Below are positions 11,235 through 20,490 of a DNA stretch of 48,035 nucleotides, piece by piece. Under the pieces are notes generated by a model. That model ran no database searches. It was not told the DNA's origin and saw nothing but the letters and a program-made list of their open reading frames with translations. The position numbers were made by a program, and so were the translations under genes. This DNA is from Saprospiraceae bacterium (GTDB lineage: Bacteria; Bacteroidota; Bacteroidia; Chitinophagales; Saprospiraceae), in the NCBI GenBank assembly GCA_016714765.1, contig JADKCF010000020.1, forward strand, positions 1 to 48,035, read 5' to 3'. Position 1 is the first letter of the stretch, and each line of letters starts with the position of its first letter.

Positions 11235-12914
11235 ATGACTAATTTATCAAACATTGACCTGGGAATTGTCTTAGCATGGATCTTTTTCATGATGGCTTTT
11301 GGAGTCTGGATATCCTGGACTAGTAAAAAAGAAACAGCCAATGACTACTTTCTGGCATCCAAATCCTTACCCTGGTGGGCAGTAGGTGGTTCGCTGATAG
11401 CGGCCAATATCTCCGCAGAACAATTTATCGGTATGTCGGGATCCGGTTATGCGGTAGGTTTTGCTATTGCTGCCTATGAGTTGATGGCTGCTGTCACCTT
11501 ACTGATTGTTGCAAAATTCTTTTTGCCCGTATTCATCAAAAAGGAAATATATACCATGCCTCAATTTCTGGAAAAAAGATTTGATACCAGAGTGAGAACC
11601 GGCCTAGCCATTTTCTGGGTGATGCTTTTTGTATTTGTCAATATTTCATCTGTATTGTATCTAGGATCACTGGCACTGGAGCAGATTATAGGTATTCCCC
11701 TGCTTTATGCCATTATAGGTCTTGCAATATATTCGGCATCATTTTCCGTCACTGGAGGCTTGAAGGCTGTAGCATTGACCGATGTTGTGCAGGTTGTTGC
11801 ATTGATTTTCGGAGGTTTGGTAGCCAGCTATATGGTACTGGACGCTGTAGGAGGTGGCGTATTATCAGGACTAAGCACATTGGTAGAAAAAGCGCCCGAA
11901 AAATTTGACATGATCCTTGACAGATCCAATGAAAAATACCTTGATCTACCGGGAATAAGCATACTCGTAGGAGGTATGTGGATAGCTAACCTCTATTACT
12001 GGGGAACCAATCAGTACATCATACAAAGATCACTAGCGTGTAAAAGCCTAGAGGAAGCACAGGAAGGTACTGCAGCGGCTGCCATTGTAAAAATCATACT
12101 TCCACTGATTGTAGTTATCCCGGGTATAGCAGCCTATGTCTTAGGAGCTGAAATTTCCAAACCTGACCAGGCATATCCATGGGTTGTGAGCAATTATGTT
12201 GGTGTAGGTTTTAAAGGAATAGCTCTTGCAGCATTGATTGCAGCCATAGGTTCATCAGTGGCTTCCATTGTCAATAGTGCTTCTACCATTTTTACTCTTG
12301 ACATTTACAGACCTTTGTTTATGAAATATGATGTCGAGCGCAAACAGATTCTTTCTCCATTGGAACACAACAGTAGTCAGTTGACTGTAAAAGAAGAAAA
12401 CCAACTGGTCAGAGTCGGCAAATGGTCAGCACTTATTTTTATAATCATTGGTGTTATACTGGCACCTCAGCTGGGCAGTCTGGGTGAAGCATTTCAGTTT
12501 ATACAGGAATACACAGGATTTATTAGTCCAGGTATACTTGCCATTTTTATTTTGGGTTTGTTTTGGAAAAAAACATCCACCAATGCTGCATTTTGGGGCG
12601 TGATTGTTTCATTGCCTTTATCTATGTTTTTTAAATTCCTTCCCAAGTTTGCAGATCTTTCAGGGCTGGCAACTATTGGTTTTTCAGCAATGAACAAGGA
12701 CGGAGTTTATGAGATACCATTTTTAGATAGGATGGGTTTGAGCTTCCTGTTGATTTCAGCCATCATTATGTTGATTTCTATAAAGGACAATAAAAATGAC
12801 GACCCTAAAGCCATATACTTTGACAAATCATTATTTCATACTAGCTGGAAATTTAATCTGATGAGTGCTATCGTCATTCTGGCTGTGACATCTATATATT
12901 ATTTCTTCTGGTAA
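11235..12914 (+). CDS. Sodium/solute symporter (SSS family, SglT-like)
   Basis: 559 residues with about 13-14 transmembrane helices. The SSS signature region is clear: SLIAANISAEQFIGMSGSGY, where the Ala-Asn-x-Ser-Ala-Glu-Gln block lies in the broken helix forming sodium and sugar sites in vSGLT. Further family blocks are ASFSVTGGLKAVALTDVVQ and IGSSVASIVNSASTIFTLDIY. These are typical of Bacteroidota SGLT-type transporters for sugars or related organic solutes. The exact substrate cannot be read from sequence. It is preceded closely by the methyltransferase gene and followed by a strong terminator hairpin. Confidence 0.88.
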   Translation: MTNLSNIDLGIVLAWIFFMMAFGVWISWTSKKETANDYFLASKSLPWWAVGGSLIAANISAEQFIGMSGSGYAVGFAIAAYELMAAVTLLIVAKFFLPVFIKKEIYTMPQFLEKRFDTRVRTGLAIFWVMLFVFVNISSVLYLGSLALEQIIGIPLLYAIIGLAIYSASFSVTGGLKAVALTDVVQVVALIFGGLVASYMVLDAVGGGVLSGLSTLVEKAPEKFDMILDRSNEKYLDLPGISILVGGMWIANLYYWGTNQYIIQRSLACKSLEEAQEGTAAAAIVKIILPLIVVIPGIAAYVLGAEISKPDQAYPWVVSNYVGVGFKGIALAALIAAIGSSVASIVNSASTIFTLDIYRPLFMKYDVERKQILSPLEHNSSQLTVKEENQLVRVGKWSALIFIIIGVILAPQLGSLGEAFQFIQEYTGFISPGILAIFILGLFWKKTSTNAAFWGVIVSLPLSMFFKFLPKFADLSGLATIGFSAMNKDGVYEIPFLDRMGLSFLLISAIIMLISIKDNKNDDPKAIYFDKSLFHTSWKFNLMSAIVILAVTSIYYFFW

Positions 12915-12942
12915 TTATAAGCTTGCGAAAAGTTACTTCTCA

Positions 12943-13004
12943 ATAAAAAAAAAGCGTAATCTTGACTCTTTATTCGGACAAGGTTAACGCTTTTTTTTTT
13001 ATTG
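12943..13004. terminator. Bidirectional terminator between convergent genes
   Basis: An A-rich run and AGCGTAATCTTG pair with CAAGGTTAACGCT (one bulge) followed by a T run of ten. A-run and T-run on either side make it usable in both directions, though its minus-strand use by the DUF5777 operon would be 100 bases past that stop. Confidence 0.8.
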
Positions 13005-13100
13005 ATGCTAACAGTGGTTAACAATGCTTCCCCTATTCTTGTTTAATATAAATAACTGACAGGAGCTGACATCTTGACTTATGCTGGCTTTAGCACCGGT

Positions 13101-13991
13101 CTACTCAAGTTTCTTCTTTTTAATGGTAAATACCCTGCTCACGTTAAAGCCAAAATGTACACCACCATTGGTCCATGAATTGGTAGTTTCTGTGATAAAT
13201 CCTTTTTCGATCATGGAAGTACTGTTGGTAAAGTGCAATTGAAAGACGTGTCCTCCAGTCTCAATATCAAAGCCCAGTGACAAAGAGTTGGTAATATCCC
13301 CCGAGACCTGATTGGGTAGAAGATAGATGTATTCTCCATTGATGGCTACTCTTTTTGTAAGTTTGATACGGCCTGCGGCACCCAAAGCATACACATCATT
13401 TTTCTCTGCATTGGTTTTTACAAGATTTCTATGCACCATGGTTGGACTAAGTTGGAGACTAAATGCTTCACTAAATTTCCTACCTATTATAAGCTGTGTT
13501 GTGTAATATAGTCGACTGGAAAAAAAATTGTCCCTATCCGGATCAGCCCATTTGAGTGTCTGGATGGCCGATGTCAGCAAGAGCGCAGCTGTAATAGGCA
13601 TCTTCTTTTTGCCTGTACTTTGTCTCAGCAACTTGTATTTTACAAATCCATCATAAGTCTTCTGAAAACTGCTCCTCCCTACCCCGATTGTCAATACGTC
13701 AGAGATACCATAGTCGAGCCCCAATCTTATGCTGGCGTTGTCCAGACCAAACAGTTCATAAGCGCCTCCATTGAGGGTGCCGAATCTGTGGCCTATCTTA
13801 AAATCCAAAACGCCTCCGGCTGTACTTTCGAGCGAATGAAGGTTGATAACTCTGTTGGTTTTAAAACTAGCATTTGTATAATCTGTGGTCTCATCCTCAC
13901 CCAATAATGAAAGAAGATCATCATTCTGACCTTGTACAATGGAAATGGAAAATAATATGGCTGTGACGACTAGTAAAAGTTGGTTTCTCAT
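13101..13991 (-). CDS. DUF5777 family outer-membrane beta-barrel protein
   Basis: 296 residues: a signal peptide (LLLVVTAILFSISIVQGQ), a short acidic Asp/Glu region, then alternating strands ending with aromatic and basic residues (KIGHRFGTLNGGAYELFGLD, LRLGLDYGISDVLTIGVGR). DUF5777 proteins are Bacteroidota beta-barrels of unknown function, often near YceI and cytochrome c genes, as here. It is the last gene of a five-gene minus-strand run, 15 bases after yceI. A role in moving or holding small molecules or electrons at the outer membrane is only inference. Confidence 0.75.
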   Translation of the reverse strand: MRNQLLLVVTAILFSISIVQGQNDDLLSLLGEDETTDYTNASFKTNRVINLHSLESTAGGVLDFKIGHRFGTLNGGAYELFGLDNASIRLGLDYGISDVLTIGVGRSSFQKTYDGFVKYKLLRQSTGKKKMPITAALLLTSAIQTLKWADPDRDNFFSSRLYYTTQLIIGRKFSEAFSLQLSPTMVHRNLVKTNAEKNDVYALGAAGRIKLTKRVAINGEYIYLLPNQVSGDITNSLSLGFDIETGGHVFQLHFTNSTSMIEKGFITETTNSWTNGGVHFGFNVSRVFTIKKKKLE

Positions 13992-14006
13992 GACAAATAT
14001 TTTATT

Positions 14007-14558
14007 TTATTTTAATGGCTCCAAAGTAGCATCTATCTGAATTTTGACTGTTTTGGAAATCTGATCTTTGACCAAAGCAGGTACAGATACTTTATAATCC
14101 GCCAAGAGGACGTTGATCATTGAGCTTAGCTGAAGCTTTCCACTTTTTACCTGAATTGTTCCATCAGTGGTTATTTTTTTTGTAACTCCATGTATGGTCA
14201 AGTCTCCGGTTACCTTCACTGGTACTTTGATGTCCTTTGTGGTATCTATTTTTTTATAATTATCTATTTGCCCCTTGAAGGTCGCTTTGGGAAACTTACT
14301 GCTCTCCAGATAATTTTCGTTAAAGTGCTCTTGCATCAGGGCTTTTTCAAACTGGAACCCTTTGACTAATACTCCAAACTCTATTTTGCCTGTTTCAACG
14401 TCCATCACACAGCTGGCGGATTTATTGATAGCTTCTATTTTTTCAATAGAAGTATTAGCATTAAAGGAAATTTGCCCGGTTTTGGTAAAATATTTCTGAG
14501 CAGAAACCATACTGGTGGCCATTGCCCAAAAAAGAATAACAGATAATAAATGCTTCAT
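14007..14558 (-). CDS. YceI-like periplasmic lipid-binding lipocalin-fold protein
   Basis: 183 residues from the ATG at 14558 (a TTG two codons earlier is less likely). A signal peptide ending at VSAQ is followed by the YceI domain: FEKALMQEHFNENYLESS and FPKATFKGQI, then GDLTIHGVTKKI. YceI proteins form an extended beta-barrel that binds long isoprenoids such as polyprenyl quinone-like lipids. Co-location with haem c lipoproteins suggests a link to membrane redox chemistry, which is inference. Confidence 0.9.
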   Translation of the reverse strand: MKHLLSVILFWAMATSMVSAQKYFTKTGQISFNANTSIEKIEAINKSASCVMDVETGKIEFGVLVKGFQFEKALMQEHFNENYLESSKFPKATFKGQIDNYKKIDTTKDIKVPVKVTGDLTIHGVTKKITTDGTIQVKSGKLQLSSMINVLLADYKVSVPALVKDQISKTVKIQIDATLEPLK

Positions 14559-14678
14559 TTTCAATTTATTTTAAAGTAATCATGTAATGATATCTTAACG
14601 TAAATACTCGTATGGAAGTTACTTCAGTAGGATGCCCGGAGTGATAAACTTATGTTAAAACAAACTTATTGCAGTAAG

Positions 14679-15074
14679 TTATAAAGAGCACCTGACCAAA
14701 ACAACATCTATGAGCTTGCCTGAACAAAATCCTTTTATCGTGACCTTGTCTCCTACTTTCATCCCACTAATAGCATCATGACTTTCGAATTCACAAGTAA
14801 TAGAAGCTTCACTGCCTGTATCCAGAGACAGACTGGAACCAGTCGGGACTTCGTTGATGGTTTTGATTACACCACTTACTTCCAGGATTTTATCAAGATA
14901 AGCTTTATCTGCTGCGGCTTCATCAGTCTCATAGTTTTTGAGAAGTTCTGCAGGACTGATGACAATATCCGATTTGGCATCTTTGGTTTCAGCATGTGAT
15001 TTGTTGTATTGCTGATACCCGATTATACCTGATATGATAGCAACCAACAGCACTATGGGAAGAAACTTTTTCAT
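14679..15074 (-). CDS. Membrane-anchored OB-fold protein (tRNA_anti-like domain)
   Basis: 131 residues: one N-terminal membrane helix (FLPIVLLVAIISGIIGY), a linker, then a small OB-fold (ILEVSGVIKTINEV, SITCEFESHDAISGMKVGDK, VTIKGFCSGKLIDVVLVRC). This matches the tRNA_anti-like family, which is widespread in Bacteroidota and anchored at the periplasmic side. Its ligand is unknown; the name comes from fold similarity and does not imply tRNA binding. It lies 28 bases after the small cytochrome gene and 120 bases before yceI. Confidence 0.7.
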   Translation of the reverse strand: MKKFLPIVLLVAIISGIIGYQQYNKSHAETKDAKSDIVISPAELLKNYETDEAAADKAYLDKILEVSGVIKTINEVPTGSSLSLDTGSEASITCEFESHDAISGMKVGDKVTIKGFCSGKLIDVVLVRCSL

Positions 15075-15102
15075 TTTCCGTATTTTGTGTGACTAATTGT
15101 GT

Positions 15103-15471
15103 TTAATTATTTGGACTTCCTGCCAAAACCCAGGATTCCAGTTTTGCAATTTTACAATCATCCAGCTTGGAAGCGTTTTTAGGCATAGCAGAATATGATC
15201 CTGTGTGTTTTACAGACCCTACCAGCGATCCACTGGTGGCATAAGGCAAGACTGCAGCATGTCCCACCAAAACAATTCCAGCACCAATAGTCGATGAACT
15301 ATTATGGCAATTGTTACATGCATTTGCCAGTATAGGTTGTATATCATTTGCAAAACTAACGTTCGTGCTGTTGCATGCCGTAGATGGATATAAGTTATCT
15401 TCTGAATCATAATAACATCCGGGTATTATACTTACAGTAAAAAGTAAAATAACTAAAATTTTAATATGCAT
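15103..15471 (-). CDS. Small mono-haem c-type lipoprotein
   Basis: 122 residues from the ATG at 15471. The lipobox is SIIPGC. A single haem c motif CNNCH follows FANDIQPILANAC, and the C-terminus has KHTGSYSAMPKNASKLDDCKIAKLESWV divided by family-like spacing, with MP as a likely distal Met ligand. It is closely similar to the C-terminal half of the next gene upstream, so the two are paralogous. Likely an electron carrier at the outer membrane or periplasmic face. Confidence 0.78.
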   Translation of the reverse strand: MHIKILVILLFTVSIIPGCYYDSEDNLYPSTACNSTNVSFANDIQPILANACNNCHNSSSTIGAGIVLVGHAAVLPYATSGSLVGSVKHTGSYSAMPKNASKLDDCKIAKLESWVLAGSPNN

Positions 15472-15525
15472 AATTATGATTTTAAAGGACAAATATAATA
15501 TTTAGAATTCTATTAATAAATATTT

Positions 15526-16497
15526 TCAGTTATTTGGGGCTCCGGCGTCTATCCAGCTTTTGATTTTAAGAAGGGCACAGTCACTGATCCTACTTCCTCC
15601 CGGTGGCATTGCATTAAAACCGCTGCTCCATGCTATAGCGCCATACAATCTCCCATTATCAGCAGCATTTTTAAAACCTGAATAACTGTCAAGATTTATA
15701 CCACCTCCTGCATTACCTGTTTTGTGACAAGTAGTACACGAGGCCAATTGAGGTTTGACATAAGATGCAAAACTCACATTGGTTGTCACACAACTTCCGG
15801 GGCCATCATCACATTTTTCATCTTTGGCTCCCTGAGCTATCCATTTATATATGATATTGATCTGATCAGTAGTAAGTTTTGGAGATGGTGGTGGTGGCAT
15901 GACATCTCCCGGGTCAGTATCCGTTATAGACTTATAAAGTTTGCTTGCAGTCGGATTAGATGGTTTGACGATTTTTAACGTTTTTACATAACTATCCAAT
16001 ACAATTCCCTCTTTGGCGCTAGTGGCATTATGACAACCAGCATAGGCACAATTAGTGGTTAAAATTGGTAATACATCCTTTTCAAAATATACAACTCCGG
16101 GTGTACATGGGTTTCCTGTTGATGTAGTATCGCCAGGCAAAGGGGGAAAAATTGTCACAAGGGTTGTGTCGCATATTTTACCTGTACATACTACTACACA
16201 TGTACTGACGATTTCATTTGCAGCAGGAGCAGACTTCCATATCAGACAATGATTGGCATCCAGCGTGAGCGTGCCTTGATTTGCAGGTAATGCTGCACAT
16301 GTTGTGAAGGTAGTAGTCCCATTGATGATGATATCATCCGTCACAGGACAAATAGGCTCTGAATTACACCCAAAACATAATGGAGTATATGTAACAACTG
16401 AGGTGATAGGTTTTACTTCCGGTATGACAGGGCTGTGTGTACATGACAGCAGTACAGAAATCATAAAAGACAAAAGAATGACAATTTTTCTGGTCAT
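15526..16497 (-). CDS. Di-haem c-type lipoprotein with an N-terminal Ig-like domain
   Basis: 323 residues from the ATG at 16497, with lipobox SVLLSC. Residues ~30-115 are a Cys-rich Ig-like domain (ending VVCTGKICDTTLVTI), a style common in Saprospiraceae surface proteins. Two haem-binding segments follow: CAYAGCH (a CxxxxCH form) in a planctomycete-type cytochrome c domain with DVMPPPPSPKLT, and CTTCH with FNAMPPGGSRISDC. It begins the operon and is followed by the smaller paralogue after ~55 bases. The unusual CxxxxCH is known in this domain type, but whether it binds haem here is untested. Confidence 0.76.
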   Translation of the reverse strand: MTRKIVILLSFMISVLLSCTHSPVIPEVKPITSVVTYTPLCFGCNSEPICPVTDDIIINGTTTFTTCAALPANQGTLTLDANHCLIWKSAPAANEIVSTCVVVCTGKICDTTLVTIFPPLPGDTTSTGNPCTPGVVYFEKDVLPILTTNCAYAGCHNATSAKEGIVLDSYVKTLKIVKPSNPTASKLYKSITDTDPGDVMPPPPSPKLTTDQINIIYKWIAQGAKDEKCDDGPGSCVTTNVSFASYVKPQLASCTTCHKTGNAGGGINLDSYSGFKNAADNGRLYGAIAWSSGFNAMPPGGSRISDCALLKIKSWIDAGAPNN

Positions 16498-16650
16498 AAC
16501 CAAACTAATTTATACTTTAACTAATATTACATCTTGAATGTTGTTACATAAAATATGATTTCCATCATATACAGAAAACATCAATAAAAAAAATCAAAAC
16601 AATATAAAAATGAACATTTGATTGGTCCCGGTCGAAGAATGATTAAGTTG

Positions 16651-16878
16651 TTATTGGTCGTAATCGTTGGATAATGCGTAATACCCAAACGTAAATAATG
16701 CGCCTACTATAATCGGTGTCAGGATAAAGAGCATTATTATCCCAAAAACCATATCGCTTGTATTTCCTGCAAGACCTGATTGAAATTTGGGCACACCTAC
16801 AGAAGTAATGCTAAAATACCCTGCGTATAAGCCCAATAATAGCCATATAATCCCTAAATATTTTCTTACTGAATTCAT
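16651..16878 (-). CDS. Small two-helix membrane protein, DUF6814-like
   Basis: 75 residues with two hydrophobic helices (YLGIIWLLLGLYAGYF and IIMLFILTPIIVGALFTFGY) and a short acidic tail ending NDYDQ. It resembles the DUF6814 proteins that accompany MHS-type transporters in Bacteroidota. It starts 30 bases after the transporter stop and is probably its accessory or regulatory subunit, which is inference from context. Confidence 0.65.
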   Translation of the reverse strand: MNSVRKYLGIIWLLLGLYAGYFSITSVGVPKFQSGLAGNTSDMVFGIIMLFILTPIIVGALFTFGYYALSNDYDQ

Positions 16879-16907
16879 AATATTATTTTTTATAAAATTA
16901 ATTTAAT

Positions 16908-18452
16908 TTAATCGTCAATTCGGTTATCTGAACCATCAATATAAAATAGACCTATCAGAAAACAAATACTTGCGATAATGATAGGATACCATATACCTTG
17001 GAGATACCAATCAGGATTTAGGGGGGTAGTACCGGTTCCTTTTGCTGTTATGGTCAGATAAGCAGCGACTGCAGGCATCAGACCACCGAACACGCCATTA
17101 CCGATGTGATAAGGCAGAGACATGGAGGTGTATCTGATTTTTACAGGGAACATTTCGACCAGGAAGGCTGCTATAGGGCCATATACCATAGTTACGAATA
17201 GAACCTGAATAAATACTAAAAATATCAGTTTCCAATATGCGTCGGATGGAAGCTTATTAGACGCATCTTTTTTAGGCATTGGCGCTTTAAGCGTTTTATC
17301 TGCCAATACGGTAGTTTTGATGGTTTCATCATAAACTGTACCGTCAGTAAATTCTTTATGTATTGTTGTTGTAATAATGGTATCCAATGGATTCTTTTTA
17401 TCCGGGGCCTTAGTATCTACTGATGTGGCCTTTTCTACCACCTCTGTCCTGTTAATATTAGTTGCAGTATTGTACATGGCTTTGTAAATACTAAAATAGG
17501 AGAATATGGCAATCAGCATTCCTGCCAACATGATGCGCTTACGTCCGATTTTATCTGATAACCAACCAAAAACTACAAAAAACGGTGTACCAAACACAAA
17601 TGCCCATGTCATTATTTCTTCTACCATAAAACTATCCACCTTACAGTCAGTCTTCAGGAAGTTCATAGCATAATAGTGTCCAGTGTACCAGATTACTCCC
17701 TGCCCCATGGTTGCACCCAATAATGCCAGCAATACATACTTGAAATTCAATCTGTGACCAAAACTTTCTTTTATCGGATTGGTAGATGTTTTTCCTTCAG
17801 CTTTTGCCTTGGCAAATAAAGGAGATTCACTCATTTTTTGCCTGATCAGATAAGATATTCCTACCATAAAGATGGAGACCCAGAATGGAATCCTCCAACC
17901 CCAATCTTTGAAAGTAACGTCATCCATTGATTTTTTAGTAAGCATGATGACTATCAGTGAAACAAACAATCCCAGGGTTGCAGTAGTCTGAATCCAGGAC
18001 GTCCAGAATCCACGCTCATCGTCAGGGCTGTGTTCTGCAACGTAGGTAGCTGCGCCTCCGTACTCACCTCCGAGTGCCAAACCTTGCAGTAATCTGAGTA
18101 TCAAAACGATCAGGGGTGCTAAAAACCCAATTTTCTCGTAAGAAGGTACACATCCGATCATAAATGTAGCACCTCCCATAAGGAGTAGTGTCATCATGAA
18201 GGTATACTTCCTCCCTACAATATCACCTAATCTTCCGAAGAAAAGCGCTCCAAATGGCCTTACAACAAATCCTGCTGCAAAAGTCGCTAATGTGGATAGT
18301 AATGCAGCTGTGGGATTATCCTGCGGGGAAAATTTTGTGGCAATAATGGGCGCAAGACTTCCAAAAATATAGAAGTCATACCATTCTATCATTGTACCGA
18401 CTGATGAAGCCGCTATAACTGATTTTATGCCTTTTGCTTCTGCTTTGTCCAT
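16908..18452 (-). CDS. MFS transporter, metabolite:H+ symporter (MHS) family
   Basis: 514 residues, about 12 membrane helices. The MHS signatures are clear: AASSVGTMIEWYDFYIFG at the start, FGRLGDIVGRKYTF between helices 2 and 3, GLALGGEYGGAATYVAEHSP, and the second-half GWLSDKIGRKR. Members import carboxylates, betaine or similar solutes with protons. A hydrophilic insertion of about 85 residues (Lys/Thr/Asp-rich) lies in the second half between membrane helices and is longer than in classical members such as ProP. The gene lies between a porin (upstream) and the DUF6814 protein, forming an outer-membrane to inner-membrane uptake route. Confidence 0.88.
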   Translation of the reverse strand: MDKAEAKGIKSVIAASSVGTMIEWYDFYIFGSLAPIIATKFSPQDNPTAALLSTLATFAAGFVVRPFGALFFGRLGDIVGRKYTFMMTLLLMGGATFMIGCVPSYEKIGFLAPLIVLILRLLQGLALGGEYGGAATYVAEHSPDDERGFWTSWIQTTATLGLFVSLIVIMLTKKSMDDVTFKDWGWRIPFWVSIFMVGISYLIRQKMSESPLFAKAKAEGKTSTNPIKESFGHRLNFKYVLLALLGATMGQGVIWYTGHYYAMNFLKTDCKVDSFMVEEIMTWAFVFGTPFFVVFGWLSDKIGRKRIMLAGMLIAIFSYFSIYKAMYNTATNINRTEVVEKATSVDTKAPDKKNPLDTIITTTIHKEFTDGTVYDETIKTTVLADKTLKAPMPKKDASNKLPSDAYWKLIFLVFIQVLFVTMVYGPIAAFLVEMFPVKIRYTSMSLPYHIGNGVFGGLMPAVAAYLTITAKGTGTTPLNPDWYLQGIWYPIIIASICFLIGLFYIDGSDNRIDD

Positions 18453-18485
18453 TTTAATATTGTTTAAAAATTTGTAAAAATGTGG

Positions 18486-19886
18486 TTATAAAAATACGTG
18501 TGTTTGCAATGTAATTTGGCTCTTGTAACCATCTTTGACAATATCAGTCCCGCTCACTTTGTAAATTGGCCTGGTTGCAAATTCCAAGGTGATTTTGGCA
18601 TTATGACCTGTAACAAAATAATTCAAGCCTAAACCCCATTGAAAACTGGGATCTTTTAACCTTTTAAAGTTTTTGTAAGTGGCTGTCAGATATGGCATAA
18701 ATGATGTGCCATTTTTGAGTTTTGGCAGGGCATACCCTCCCTGAAAATAACCTATAGTTCCTGTTCCGATCGTAGGTTGAGCATTACCACCTCCTGAGTA
18801 ACTGGTAGAGGAAACCGGAGCAGTGGTATGTTCATTCAGTATTCCGATATTTCTCAGGTAATTTCTTCCATAATTTATAGAATATAATGTAGCTAATAAA
18901 GATATGGCTGTCCCCTTTTCTTTATTGACAGGCATATCCATAAATATATCAGCCCCGAAAACAGTGTGATTTTGGTATACAGAGTCAATTGCAGATTTTA
19001 CAAGGGAGGCGTCAGCGTGACTATACCAACCCGCACCTACATTCAGCACTTTTTTAGAGCCAAGATAAGAACCCACATAAAATGGCAATACATTGGATTC
19101 TTTGTCCCAAAACATATAATTGATATATCCGGTGGTGGCATAATTTTCGTTAAAAACATTGGTAGCCTGATTGTTTTTGGCAATACCAGCAGGCGAAGTA
19201 CCATTAACAAATGGTTTATTAAGCGCTATTCTGTAATCCAACCTACCCAACTGGCCTTTGGCGTAAATGCCAAATTGTCTTGCAAATTGGTCGGTACCTT
19301 CGATATTTGGCCAGTTGAAAATCGGAGCATCCAGCGTCATAAAATTAAGTGTAGAGTGACTGGTCAATCTACTGATACCATTCCAATATAAAAGTCCTGC
19401 CCCTATATAAAGTTTGGTAGGAATGACTCTAAATTCGGTCCAGGCGTCATGCAAGAACAACTGAGGCTTCTTACCTTGATTGCTGGCAGTCGCTGTGCCG
19501 TTTGGTCCATTGGGAGCCGTAGCACCATTGATAAAAGACTGATTGTTGATACCCCAGTGGGTCAAGATTAGCACCCTTGGAGAGACCTGAGCATACGCCA
19601 GAAATCTCGATCTTCTTAAGGCAATATCTGTAGACCAGCTACTCGAACCATTGGTTCCATCGATCAAATTGCCGTTGACATCTTTCGTACCCGGGTTATT
19701 TTGTGTTGCCGTAACCCAAAACTGATGCCACATAATAAATCTTACATACTTGGACCCGGTATCATTGAGCTTTAGAGTAAGAGGTTTGTATGAATGATCT
19801 TCGACCGGTGCTTCCTGACCTCTGAGAGTGGAGACAGTACAAAAAATCATTATGAGAGCAAGAAAAAAAAGTTGACTGTTCTTCAT
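18486..19886 (-). CDS. Outer-membrane porin-like beta-barrel
   Basis: 466 residues: a signal peptide ending at LRGQ, then a barrel with many short strands (LRRSRFLAYAQVSPRVLILTH, KLYIGAGLLYWNGISRL) and a C-terminal strand ending in Phe-Leu (ITLQTHVFL). It matches the Bacteroidota porin family found beside MHS transporters. It sits 33 bases upstream of the transporter, so the two are very likely one operon. Its promoter region contains inverted repeats and a sequence shared with the arsR promoter (19924-19943). Confidence 0.78.
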   Translation of the reverse strand: MKNSQLFFLALIMIFCTVSTLRGQEAPVEDHSYKPLTLKLNDTGSKYVRFIMWHQFWVTATQNNPGTKDVNGNLIDGTNGSSSWSTDIALRRSRFLAYAQVSPRVLILTHWGINNQSFINGATAPNGPNGTATASNQGKKPQLFLHDAWTEFRVIPTKLYIGAGLLYWNGISRLTSHSTLNFMTLDAPIFNWPNIEGTDQFARQFGIYAKGQLGRLDYRIALNKPFVNGTSPAGIAKNNQATNVFNENYATTGYINYMFWDKESNVLPFYVGSYLGSKKVLNVGAGWYSHADASLVKSAIDSVYQNHTVFGADIFMDMPVNKEKGTAISLLATLYSINYGRNYLRNIGILNEHTTAPVSSTSYSGGGNAQPTIGTGTIGYFQGGYALPKLKNGTSFMPYLTATYKNFKRLKDPSFQWGLGLNYFVTGHNAKITLEFATRPIYKVSGTDIVKDGYKSQITLQTHVFL

Positions 19887-19917
19887 ATTGGTGTCTTTAA
19901 TGATTAAAAATGTTTTG

Positions 19918-19971
19918 CAAAAATATACATATATTCATATATAGATGCGAATATATATAGATATCTATATA
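19918..19971 (-). promoter_or_regulatory. Porin promoter with candidate ArsR-family operators
   Basis: On the minus strand TATTTTTG (19918-19925) is a TAnnTTTG -7 box, 32 bases before the porin ATG. Just upstream lie TATACATATATTCATATATA (19924-19943, plus strand), an inverted repeat ATATTCATAT/ATGCGAATAT (19931-19954) and a perfect 18-base palindrome TATATAGATATCTATATA (19954-19971). The first is 17/20 identical to a sequence in the arsR promoter. Binding here would block RNA polymerase. AT-rich composition makes some palindromy expected by chance. Confidence 0.5.
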
Positions 19972-20166
19972 CTTGCAAATATTTTTTACTTTTTTTTCAA
20001 TAAATTATAATAATTACTAAAAAAGCAGATTTACACACAGTAAATTATACAAATATAGCAATGTATGCAAATAAAGTTTGGAGTCTGACTTCAGGCCAAC
20101 ACATACATTACTTAAAACAAAATTCAGGTGATTTTTAAGAGAAGGATATATGGATTCTACCTGGTA

Positions 20167-20457
20167 TCAGGAGGAAGGAATCAAAGCAGCAATGATATTG
20201 AAGTAAACATCGGATGACAACGAATAAAATGAGTTTTTCCCATCCCTGTTTACTTTGACAATATTCTGGTTTTTGAGGATACGAAGATGGTGGCTGGCTA
20301 CTGCCTGTTCTATGTCGAGTTTTTCGTGTACATCCGTGACAGACATTTCTTTGGCGTTATACAGCATTTCTATCATCAAGAACCGTATAGGGTGCGCTAT
20401 TGCTTTGAGCTTTTCAGTCGCATCTTCCAGAAATTCTATTTCGTACGATGTATTCAT
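20167..20457 (-). CDS. ArsR-family winged-helix transcriptional regulator without cysteines
   Basis: 96 residues from the ATG at 20457; a longer frame upstream lacks a good start. The fold is a classic ArsR winged helix: AIAHPIRFLMIEML, then EMSVTDVHEKLDIEQAVASHHLRILKN (recognition helix AVASHHLRIL) and a wing VNRDGKNSFYSL. The protein has no Cys at all, so the thiolate metal and sulfide sensing sites of many ArsR proteins are absent. It is upstream of, and co-directional with, the porin-transporter genes, and shares a promoter element with them, so it probably represses or adjusts that operon and itself. The signal is unknown. Confidence 0.85.
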   Translation of the reverse strand: MNTSYEIEFLEDATEKLKAIAHPIRFLMIEMLYNAKEMSVTDVHEKLDIEQAVASHHLRILKNQNIVKVNRDGKNSFYSLSSDVYFNIIAALIPSS

Positions 20458-20490
20458 TCTAACAACAAAAGTAAAAAAAATGTATAAATT

